Shown in pieces: positions 27,030-37,288 of a stretch of DNA of 64,000 nucleotides. The stretch covers positions 15,862,501 to 15,926,500 of the forward strand of contig NC_088787.1 of NCBI RefSeq assembly GCF_949628265.1, in the 5' to 3' direction. A program made the position numbers and the translations under genes. Origin of the DNA: Cloeon dipterum. Its lineage: Eukaryota > Arthropoda > Insecta > Ephemeroptera > Baetidae. The stretch's first letter is position 1. Every line of letters starts with the position of its first letter. The notes under the pieces are model-generated. The model had not been told where the DNA came from, searched no databases, and saw nothing but the letters and a program-made list of their open reading frames with translations.

Positions 27030-27036
27030 ATTTATA
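27030..27036 (-). promoter_or_regulatory. candidate TATA box of the repeat-protein gene
   Basis: TATAAAT on the minus strand about 45-50 bases before the open 5' exon of the gene at 23964-26641. There is no clear TCAGT initiator at the expected distance, so this rests on position and consensus only. Confidence 0.4.
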
Positions 27037-28163
27037 CTGCTACAAAAGTCGGCTTCCAGTCGATATTTAAATAAATTTTAGGAAAGCGCATTTTAGAGAG
27101 AAACTTTATTTACAATTCTCAAACAAGATTGATCTTTGAAAGAAAATTAAAAAACATGTTTACGCGAGACGGACAAGTGATTGTAAATATAAGAATAAAC
27201 TAAGTCATGTACACAAAATTCTGAAACGCCGAATTCACATTCACCTTTGATCTCCTTGGTTGAGTGAAGCCGACAATTAAAGGTGGTCCAGTACTTCATC
27301 CTCGATTGTTTTTCCTTTTCTTGCGGGGAATGGAAATATTATTTATAGTTTCCATCCTTTGAAATATTTGTCGTATATTTTAAATGGAAATCTTTGGCAC
27401 AAAGTGGTTTAATTCTACCTTTACAAATAATAAAAATTAATATATACGCTAACAATAATTTCTGTGCGTTTTTTATTTTTATTTTTAAAGCCATGTGTGC
27501 GTTTACTTAAAAAGCTCTCCTTTTCCTTGATTACTCCTTCATACAGCGACATAATCGAGTTTCACGAGAGATAGAAAAGGTTTCCAGCGCTCTCACTCAG
27601 AGAGGAGGGTGTGTCTGATGGTTGATTAGAGTCGTTCTGCACAGTGCTTTCCATGTAAGCAAATAAAACCGCAACTGTGTGCGCGCGTGTGTGTGTGTGT
27701 GTGTGCGAGCCTCGGCCACAGCATTATTTCTTCTCCCCCAAGCTGCTCCTTCATTCAGCAGGTTCACGGTGGCGGCGAAATCCTTAATTAAATCGCCGCA
27801 CACCAGCTCTAAAATATCATTTCCCCATAGGCTCAGAAGAGATAGTCGGATTAAAAATGGAAGACAGAAATTTGAAATGCTTTTTCCATTTCCCAACCAA
27901 AGAATTTTTATATAAAATAATGCTTCAATTTAGTTTGAGGTGAAATTTTCTTCTCTTCCCCCTAGGGAGATTTCAAGTTAATTGCATTACAGCAGATTTC
28001 TACGTGATGACAATTTCTTGGGGTAATTGTCTTATAAACTCACCCTTTCAACTTGTCTTTCCTCTACAACAAAGCGTGCTTTTGCTTGCTTTTCCCCATT
28101 CCAGCCAGTGGGAGGAAAAAATCTCATTTATATTCAGTTTTTCTTTCTCTTGTGCTCGCTCGC
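27037..28163. other. intergenic stretch
   Basis: Spacer between two minus-strand genes. It contains a short GT-rich run (27674-27707) and no supported gene; the open frames at 27597-27915 overlap each other on opposite strands and are repeat-driven. Confidence 0.55.
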
Positions 28164-28169
28164 TTTAAT
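28164..28169 (-). terminator. variant polyadenylation signal of the TIL peptide gene
   Basis: ATTAAA on the minus strand about 35 bases past the TAA stop. It is the nearest candidate signal; no AATAAA is closer. Confidence 0.35.
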
Positions 28170-28203
28170 GAATTTGCATTTTATGAATTACAACGAGGCC
28201 AAT

Positions 28204-29139
28204 TTAGTAGAGGATGTCAGGACAGTCGCCGGGAGCCACGCAGTCTCCGTCAGGGTTTCGAATTAGCCCCTCAGAGCAGAAGCAACCCGTTTTGCAGCGC
28301 AGTCCGCAAGCCCGTGGTTGACCCAGGTTGTAGCAAGCCTCGGGACACTCGGAGCCGCATTCCAGATAGACTTCGCCGTTCTCACACTCCTCCACTTCTT
28401 GTGCCTCCAGCTCTAAATTAAGAGTCAATTATTTAAATTACTTAGGCCAAGTCAAACACAACTGAGATGTTTTTCGATATCATTAGAGGTCTCAGCCCCG
28501 AGATTTAAGGCGGCTTTTTTAATGTCGTATACCCAATATTTTCAATTATAAATTTAAAGGCCCCTTAAGAATATTTTTTCACCATTTTGTAATTAAAACA
28601 AATTGTGTATAGATTGCCAAGTAAAACCTGCTTGTTGGGAATAAATTATTGGTGACCACCGACAGATAAATGTCAACAAGCGTTTTCAAACTTTAAAGTG
28701 CCGGCAAAGTTCACCGTCAGGAGGCCTTTAATGTGTTAGTTCAGAGGCAAGGAAGGATTATGCAGAATCTTTTACTTTGATGCTACACATGTTGCATAGA
28801 TATCAGTTCATAAAGATTCATAAGAACACACTAACGGAACAACAAAGTATGAATAATAATATTAAAGAAAAAATAATAAATTATCGGGAAAAAAAGTGAA
28901 AAATATCACATTTTTGGGGCACCCTTTAAATCTGTTTTTTTCCACTAGAGATTAGCCCTGAAATAATCAAGAATATAATTCCAAGAACACATGTTCTTCA
29001 AGATCGGTAAAAAATAATCGGTTTTATAACAGTGCAGACATAATATTGTTTTACCTCTTGTTTCCTGCTCAAGCATCCCAAAGACGGAACTAATTGTCAC
29101 CAGAGCGAAAAACATAGCCACAAACATACGCTTCGACAT
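28204..29139 (-). CDS. small secreted TIL-domain peptide (protease-inhibitor type)
   Basis: Two exons, 29139-29055 and 28412-28204, join in phase 1 (donor GTAAAA, acceptor TTTAG) to encode about 97 aa. Residues 1-21 (MSKRMFVAMFFALVTISSVF) form a clear signal peptide. After an acidic linker, ten cysteines follow the trypsin-inhibitor-like (TIL) pattern: CENGEVYLECGSECPEAC, then RACGLRC, the CFC pair, and a final GDC. TIL peptides usually act outside the cell as serine-protease inhibitors. The reactive-site residue lies between the fourth and fifth cysteines (YNLGQPRA), but which bond is exposed cannot be told from sequence. The intron of about 640 bases between secretion signal and domain is usual for this family. 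Not a toxin call: context and length fit an ordinary haemolymph or gut inhibitor. Confidence 0.88.
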
Positions 29140-29201
29140 TTCCCTTGGAAAACCTACGGAGTTTATGCTTTTAATAGCACCTCTTCTCAGGCAAGCAAGA
29201 G

Positions 29202-29211
29202 CTTTTATATA
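29202..29211 (-). promoter_or_regulatory. TATA box of the TIL peptide gene
   Basis: TATATAAAAG on the minus strand, 63-72 bases before the ATG at 29139. This leaves a 5' UTR of about 35-40 bases, a typical layout for a highly expressed small secreted protein. Confidence 0.65.
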
Positions 29212-29874
29212 GGAGGGTCATATCAGCGGAAGATATTGCCTTCCGAGCGATGGCCCCAATAATCGCCACTTCTCCCGAGTAATTGAGCTGTCGCGCGGCA
29301 AAATTATCACTTGACACCGGCTTATTGCCCATTGTTCTGCCCTTCAACGTGCTTTTATTTATTATTAACGCTATCCACCGTGACTTGTGCATGCGGAGAA
29401 ACAGTTTACTGTAGAGATATATAAAACGTCAGTATTTGCAAAGGCCTGCACCTGAACCATGCTAGTTTTTATCTTTTTGTGACAGCTTCTGCCCTGAATA
29501 AGTCAAGATCAAAATGACATTTTTTAGAAATTTCCTTGACATGACAGGAGTTGAATGGCATTTAATTTTTCATGATTCATTGCAAGCAAAATAATTAGAC
29601 ACGCGCTTGAAATGAAATCGATATTAATGGGCACTGATATTCCAATAATGATAGCAGTTCCTTTAAAAGAAGTTTGAACTAAATAGAAAAGTTATTTAAA
29701 AGTTATTAAAATGTTATTATAAAAAAATATAATTAACAAAACGAAATCCTTTCATTCAAAACCTATTTATTTCGTTTATCTATACAATTTTAGCCTTAAA
29801 GTTGTTGATAACGGAATGGTAATTAAAATATCTGCAGTGCGAAGGGCAATTGACTTATTACCACCTGTTGGCGA

Positions 29875-29909
29875 TATAAATAGCTAGCTGCTGAGCAAAC
29901 TGTTCAGTT
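29875..29909 (+). promoter_or_regulatory. TATA + initiator core promoter, transcript unassigned
   Basis: TATAAATAG at 29875 and TTCAGTTC at 29903-29910 place the initiator A (29906) 31 bases after the first T of the TATA box, the canonical arthropod spacing. The next ATG downstream opens only a five-codon frame, so the transcript is probably spliced. The first downstream gene on this strand is Otop-A, 1.8 kb away. Assigning the promoter to it is an inference. Confidence 0.6.
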
Positions 29910-30297
29910 CACGCAGTACGCTGGCTTAATTACAGCAGTTAAGTCCGATCAGAGAGTTTTGCGAAGCATGGGATTTTGTTGCTAATTAGCAAAGTTTTAA
30001 TCACCCAAGCAGGCATAAGAAAAGAGGGGAAAATTACATACCAATTATTCACTGGCTCCTATGTGCAGTTTTAAATAATTTAACCCTGAAAGCTCAGCTT
30101 ACTTTTCACATTTTAAACGCGAGAACTGTGAGCAAGTAATTTAACTATTTTTTCCTGAATTTATCCAAAGGACTAACAAATACTTACCCTTAATGAGATT
30201 TTGGATTTTGGGAATCAAGTCATTAGGTATAACTTAACGCGAAAGTATGATTTATTTGAGACTTTTACTTGTACAAGAACACTATTTAACCAGCCAA

Positions 30298-30545
30298 TTA
30301 TGAGGGACGACCAAAGGCAATTTTCCCAACTAATTGTAAATTGGATACTAAGGGCTTAGAATCACGTTTCGGAACTATGATACCTGCTAGCGCGAGTTTT
30401 GAGTTGGAGCGGGACATCGGGATAATGACAGCAGACGGTCCACGAGAAACCCAACTCCTCTTCTTCATTTGCGAATTCTTTGAAGACCCTCTTCCGATGA
30501 GAGAATAAGATAGTACCACTCCATCGTTCCTCTCTGAAAGCAAAT
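30298..30545 (-). other. weak candidate terminal coding exon with dibasic sites
   Basis: On the minus strand a pyrimidine-rich stretch leads to acceptor-like TTTCAG and CAG sites near 30545-30560. An open frame then ends in TAA at 30298, with an AATAAA at 30256-30251 beyond it. The peptide contains dibasic sites (KKR, PKR) and ends GKIAFGRPS, loosely like a processed peptide precursor. I recognise no neuropeptide family, see no signal peptide or upstream exon, and codon use is neutral. It may be chance. Confidence 0.2.
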
Positions 30546-31733
30546 CGTTCTTGGATACCTGCTTTCAAGAGAGAGAGAGATGAGTTTGCTCTTTAATAGA
30601 GATTAGTCAAGAAAGTTCTTCTCTGCCGGTTAATCCCACGTACACATTGACTCATTTTGTTCCTGCTCTCACTACAGCGGACTTGCTTGGGTCTCCAAGG
30701 AGAATTATTTTTAACGACAGGCTGGAAGTGGTGCCCATTATTCAGGCATTTATGAGGGGTTGCAACCTCTTAAAAGCTTTGCTTCCACAGAGTAAAATGA
30801 GCAGTGACATGCGCGCAGCACCAAAATCATGCTTTTCCAGGAAAACTACTTGTTACAGCTAGGAATAAATAAAAAATGAAATAAAATAACCTCTTTCCTC
30901 GTTGAAAAGATACAAAATTTGTTTGAGAGCAAATATTACGAAAGAACATCTGAAATTTTTGGGTGTGCTGTGGAGTATGATGCCCAAAAGTGCTTTAAAA
31001 GTCCTGATTGATAAAAAAAATTATGTGCAGCAAAAAATGGTTGATGAACAAATACTGAATTCCATCCAGAACATTGCAATCCATTTCCCTCCACATTATT
31101 TTTTTTATTTTGTTAAAAGCTGCCATATACTATTTGGAATTAGATGGACTTGTGTGGTTTGCAATTACTTTTTATTTAAAAACATCGTTGCTTGATGACT
31201 TTATAAGTTTTTTTTATTTCCCCACAACTAATAGTCCTCCTCTGGTGATCAAAATCCAAGTACCTCCAATCGATCAATAGCGGTGAAATTCGAAATTCAT
31301 CATCTAGTTTCCTTTGTGGAAGTGCGTAACATGGGTCGAGTCTCTTTTCAACAATTTGTAAACAGACTAAACATTTGATAGGTGCAGTGCCGCGAGTTTG
31401 TCTGCGGTTGCTCTCGGCGTGCACTAAATGCTGAAGGATGGTGGTGGAGCGTCAAGTGTATAAGGCAATTAGCGGGGCACCACTAAACCCTGATGATAGC
31501 CTGCAGGCACGCAGCAAACAACTTGAGCCGTGACAAACACGATTGCATAAACATTTTGCCTATGTGCTCTTCCAATTTTGATGTCCTCAGCTGATTCGAA
31601 AAGCTGTTTTCGGTCGCGCCTTGTCCACGCAAGCTGAAGTGCTCCACCAACACGGTCAGTTTCCAAACACATGAGTATTTCAAATCCTATAGGGAACGAA
31701 ATTGCTTCATTTTAATCGAATTCGGCAGGCGGA

Positions 31734-34700
31734 ATGGACGAGTCGGCGGCGATCGTGTCGGTGGCGTCTACATGCCCGTGCTGCAACCACGCGCACACGG
31801 TTCAGGCGGCGCCTACGCCACCGACGTCCTCCAGTTCAAACCCAGCCATCCCGAAATCCTTCCAAGCAATTCCCCGAATTCCTGAGAGCGCGATAACGCC
31901 GTCGGCCAGTGCGTCAAACATCCCCCAACAAGTGCAATGCAACACGAGGGCCAGTCTGAGTGGCAGTCAAGTGCTGCTTAACAGCATAACCGGCGGATTG
32001 TTCTCAGGTAACACAAAGCCACAACTCAAGCAATATACGATTAAGGTGTTAATAAAACTGAAACAGAAAACAATTGACCAACCATGGCAATTGTGTCAGT
32101 CGACTATTTATTTTCTTCTAATTGTTAGCTCTGTGGGAGGAAAAATTGACTGCAGAGATTATGAGAATAACGAGGGCAAAAATAATAAAAAGACTTAAAA
32201 AATGACTTACTTGTCAAAAACATGACAAATTGTTGCAAAACGTTAATTTTAATTAATTTCAGTTTGAAATTTGCAGCCCCTTTATTGAAATAATTTCTAA
32301 TAAAAGTTTGCTCTCAAAAACGTTTAAAATTTATGTTTATTGTACTATACGAAGCCTTCAAAATAAAAAAAAAAAACTATGGCTGAATTTTTATTTCGGC
32401 AAGAAACTATTCTCTGAAAATAAAGATCATCTATCTAACTTGACATTTTTTTAACAGGAGAAAGACGCGCATCGACAGCATGGGGCAGTCGCTTGGGTTT
32501 GAACGAGAGAAGGCCCTCCGGTCTTCTGCAAATGGGAAATTGTGGTGCTTGCGGGGAACAAAGGCGCTACTTAATAAGGTATCTCTCCGTCTTTAATTAC
32601 GAGAGGCGGGATATCCGAGCATTAATATTTTTATTGTTCACCCTCGGAGAAGCATTTTGCGCGGGGCCCAGCAGCAGCAAACTGTGGTGCGCTCTCCTGT
32701 GGTCTTGGAGCCGCCAACACCCATGACGGCGTTGCAGAAAGCCGGCCCTAATTCCACCGGCAACAACTCTTCCTCGCTAGTAGCCAGGAGCTCGACGCCA
32801 CCCCCACCCTTTTATAACGAGCTGCCCGCAAGGGGTGCGAGAAAGGAGAGGAAAATCGTTTGCAAAGCGGAAAAGAAGTCAGTGTGTGCTCTAATTTTAT
32901 AATTTTCATCAGCAATCATGGGTTACAAATTAAAATGGCTTATCTTATTTTACTTTCAATGCCAAATTTTTAGAGGCATTTAAACGCAAAGCTTGAATAT
33001 GTATCCCATTTAAATAGCAGACGTGTATGATATATATGCACATACAATTTCATCAATAACACGAAGGGAAAGCGATTCGTTTAAATAAACAAGCACCTCT
33101 ATACGAGGAAAAGAGGCTTGCGTTTTCTGTTTGATTCCTTTTTTCCTTGCAGGGATGATGGTTTTTCCGCAGGACTCTCAGCTTTGTACGCAAAGCTGCT
33201 CGTTGTTTTGGGGATCGCACTGCCTGTTGGAGAAGTTCTTTCCGATAAAGTCCCTGCCACTTTCGACCAAGTTCGTGGCTCACATGAATTTTGCATGACG
33301 TCGCTTCTCAACCATTTTTGCAGATTTTCTACCTCTACCTGTACGCGGGCAGCATCTTTTTTATGATGTACATGTACGCGACGCTGCTGAGGGAACGCGC
33401 CGCCTACTCGATGGTCAGCTCCTACAGTAAGAAACCCCATTACCGCAACCGATCCCTCTCCGACCCCTTTTTGCTAATCGCCAGGTGTCGACGTTGAGGG
33501 AGATCAACGAGAAATTTACGTCCGCTCGCAAAGAAAGAGGAGCATCCCTGTGATGAGGTACGGAAGCTTCTACTTGCGAGCTAGTGCCATCGGTAAAGAT
33601 CACGTTTTTTGTTTTGTTTTCGAGAAAATGGAGTTTAACATAAATGTTTCAACAGCTTTTGGCATTGGCAGCATGATTTATTCTGGCTTAGAAGTATCAA
33701 AATATTTTGAGCTGGAGTACGAGTGTCGCAACATCCTTTTAGCTCTGACGCCAGGGACCCGAATGGTGCTAACCATCGTGCAAATCCAATTCATTTTCCT
33801 CAATAACAGGGTGCGTATCAGTTATGATTTGAATTTTAACTGTTTTACTGTTCTAATATTTATAAAAGTGTTTCAAATATATTTTTAATCAAGTGACGGA
33901 GAAGAGGTAAAATTTTCACAAATCTAGTTGTGCTAAAATCTTCTTCCTGAATTATTTATGTTACTGCAACAGTTATACAACCTGTTGCGAATTCTCGATT
34001 CGAAAGTTGTAAAAATTTCAGGCAAGCTTGCCTCTAAAACAAGCATTTAGAACCAGCGTTAAACACGCGAAATTTCAAACATTTCCTCTCAATTTAGAGG
34101 AAACTCATATTTTCTACAGAACAATTTTGCGTCTAGCGAAAAGTGAACAGCGTACAATTTCATTTGATATCAACTAAAACTAAAAGTGCGATTTGTTGAT
34201 TTTCACAACAGACAATATTTACCATACCCCTTTTTACGGAAATGTTCTTGTATGTTCCAGATTGAAATGGGCAGGTACAAATTAATTGCTCGTTTCGGCT
34301 TGATGCACATGGTGGCCACAAATTTGTGCGAGTGGCTGTACGTGTTGGTGGAGGAGACCAAGCACGAAATCCACCTCTTGACGCACATTTCCCATAACAC
34401 AAGCACCTTTTTGACCCGCCACGATAGGGCAGCCGACCTCACTGGCGAGTGCACGCGCTACAGCATCTTGGGCTCGCTCGTGGAGAACGCCAGCCCGTAC
34501 CTCTTCCCCTGCACCATCGAATACAGCCTGATTTGCGCGGTGATCCTCTATGAAATGTGGCACAACGTGCACAAGGTGGTCGCCAGGAAAAAGGAGGAAG
34601 GTCGAGACGATGAGAAAGTTAATATGCACCACTTCTCTGTGGACTGCTCAGGAGCCCACAGTGGACTCTTCAGCGGAATCATTGTGCTCGTCGTAACTGC

Positions 34701-35996
34701 CATCTCTCTCATCATGTTCTTCGTGCTCATTAGAGAGCCTACGCACGCGGATCTCGCAGTTTTTCAGGTACTGAAATTTTTCCCCTGCTAATGCAAAAAA
34801 TAAACACCTCTTAAGTTGATGTCATATCAGCATCGCTTCATAATTCAATATTTTTACACCGCTAAGAGCATTTATAGCTTTAATAGGAAAGAGTTGAAAT
34901 TTTTATTTGCATTCAAAGAAATATACCGTTAAGTAAAAAAATAAACTTGTGTTAAAGCAATTTTCAAAAATTTCTCCAATATACGCAATAATTATTCCCC
35001 TTATTAAAAAAAGCTCTTTCCTATGAGACCAGTTTCTGGCGATTCCACCGTCAAAAGAATTAAAAAATATGTTTGCCCAAGGAAATCTCAAACAGTAGCT
35101 CAACCGAGCTTTAAACCGATAATATCTGGACTGGAAAAGAACAAATTACAAGCGTGATGCTAATATTAAGCAGGCAAAGATAAAAGTTAAGTTCCTGGCG
35201 CGAGGGGAGAGAGGAAAATAGGATAAGATGTGCGGAGGCTAAATGTCTGCTGAAAGCAAACCGGAAATACACACTCTTCTTCTGTACCATTTACGCCCAA
35301 GTACAATTCTGAAGCCTTCGATCTTTGAATAAAAAAAAAAATAAAATGGAGGGCAGACCAGCCAAATCAATAAATATCTTTTAATGCTTGCAATTTGTTC
35401 GATGAAATAAAATTTAATAAAAATTCACATTAATTTCATAGGTTACCATGTGTGAGCTCGTATTGTACGCATTGACATCAGTGGCCGTACTCGTGTGCAT
35501 GATTCAGATGCGTAGCCTGGAGTATCGGCACGGTCCGCAAGCTTTGGATTGTGTTCTCATCGTTGTGGCACAAACGGGCATGTACGTGTACTGCCTTTTC
35601 TCCATCTTGGGCAGCTACCTCAGCCCCAACGCCCCCGGAGGCGGCTTTCTGGCCGAGCTGGTGTCACTGCTGCAAACAACCTGCCAGACGATTTTCATCT
35701 TGGACGCGTGGTGGCGGAGGAGCGAAAACCCTGGCCAAGTTCGCAAGAAACCCGGTCGCCAACTGGTCACTTTCCTGCTGGCGGCTAATTTGGCCATGTG
35801 GACGATCAACAGCCTGGAGAAGAACAGAGCCGAGTTCAGGCCGACCCACCTCGAGTTTTACGGAGTTTGGGCATGGACCATCATCACACACGTCAGTATG
35901 CCCCTGGCTGTTTACTACCGCTTCCACTCCACCGTTTGTCTCCTCGAAATTTGGAAGACGGCCTACAAACTCCGGCCGGCAGAGATCGAGCATTAA
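31734..35996 (+). CDS. otopetrin-family proton channel, first of three tandem copies (Otop-A)
   Basis: Nine exons: 31734-32007, 32458-32578, 32650-32877, 33153-33270, 33324-33426, 33485-33592, 33656-33810, 34261-34767, 35442-35996. All frames join to give about 722 aa. Otopetrins are dimeric proton-selective channels with 12 membrane segments in two halves; Drosophila members act in acid sensing. Hallmarks seen: RYGSFYLRASAI, FGIGSMIYSGLE, RFGLMHMVATNLCEWLYV, ASPYLFPCTIEYSLICAVI, HHFSVDCSGAHSGLFSGI, KPGRQLVTFLLAANLAMWT and FYGVWAWTIITHVSMPL. Residues 1 to about 207 are Ser/Pro-rich and cytosolic; the first membrane segment is near 217-236. The N-terminal join is the least certain part. The exon at 32458 can be read in two frames: the one used here reaches the ATG at 31734 but needs a GAG acceptor before 32650. 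The alternative starts at ATG 32480 and uses a CAG acceptor before 32672, giving about 616 aa. A polyA signal (AATAAA) is at about 36044. Confidence 0.93.
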
Positions 35997-36416
35997 AACT
36001 TCCAGGTACCTATTTTTCACTCTGCAGCATAATTGTGAAGATCAATAAATGGTAGATAATTCAATTCGAATGAAGTGTCAATTATTTAATATACACTGAC
36101 CTGCTTTCTACGATTTGCATGCAGCTAAGCAAATTTACACTTGAGGATGAGTTGCCTCGCAGACTTAACGATATTGCAATAGTTAATAGCGTTGGCAATG
36201 ATTATTGTTCAACTGACAGTAACTATGGGAGAATAGGAAGAGCAATTAGCATTTTGACACGTACGTGGTGCGAAAGCCAATGTCGGCGATGAAAACAAGG
36301 CAGGCACGTGCAGCAATTGATTGTTTTTCGGTGCAGGTGCGATCGCACCTGCTCGCTGCTTTCTTCCACTCGTCGGCCGTGCTTTGTTCACGCCACTTGC
36401 AGATCCGCCAGCAAAG
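35997..36416. other. short intergenic spacer between Otop-A and Otop-B
   Basis: Only about 420 bases separate the stop of Otop-A from the ATG of Otop-B. The spacer holds the polyA signal of the first gene and presumably the start region of the second. I see no separate gene. Confidence 0.55.
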
Positions 36417-37221
36417 ATGGCACAGCCACAACTCTGTGCGCATCACCAAAGAAGCTTTGCACTCAATCACAAGCCGCCAACGTAAGTAGATTCGGTTACC
36501 AATAATTTTCAGCTTTCGGCACGACTAGTTTAGTTGCAACATGAATTTTGAACACTTTGATCTGGAAAAATAAAATTAATAACCACTCTTCCCGAGCTGT
36601 CCTAAAACAGTAGAAAAGAATTTCTGCTATGGAATCGTTTCAAAAAAATTTACCGGTGGCCATTTAATTGTAAAATGTTTATAATCTCTGTAAGATTCAC
36701 GATCATTGTAAAAGCAAAATTTAAACCTATTTTTTTATATATTTTCTCCATGAAAAATTTGTGAAATCGAAGAAAAAGATCGACATATTTATTTTTCAAG
36801 TAGCGCCAAATTGTTATTCATAAAACACATTGATCGTAGATTACTCAAGGTTTATTGTCTTTTTAATTTGACTTTCAACATTTAAAGGTCATTTGTTTTA
36901 TTATCAAGAAGCGCAAAGCTAATAAACGGTCTAAAAAGTTATATACCAACATAAATATATGTATTAATAGATTTAAAGCGTTATGCCTGACCTGCGGCTG
37001 ACATACCATTATTCAAACATTTTCAATTGGCACCTTTTATCCAACATGTACGAAAATAAACGAGTGGCTGGGAACAATGATCGGACGCGTTTTCCAGCAT
37101 CTCTGAGACCGGGGGCGGCGAGGAGCCCGAAGTGGAAGCCGCCCACACGAGTCGGCCCAGTCTGCTGGAATTGGCGCTGCACAACTCGAGCCAGCGCTTC
37201 TGGTAACCTGGAAACCAGACC

Positions 37222-37288
<67 letters not shown>

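Larger units (their letters stand above)
29212..31733. other. intergenic stretch with an orphan core promoter
   Basis: Lies between the divergent TIL gene and Otop-A. It contains the plus-strand core promoter at 29875-29909, a weak minus-strand candidate exon at 30298-30545, and otherwise AT-rich DNA. Upstream 5' UTR exons of Otop-A may lie here; the sequence just before its ATG (ATTCGGCAG) could be a splice acceptor. Confidence 0.5.

Noticed and set aside
35549..36055. Alternative frames over the last exon of Otop-A
   Set aside because: Shadows of the otopetrin exon in other frames.
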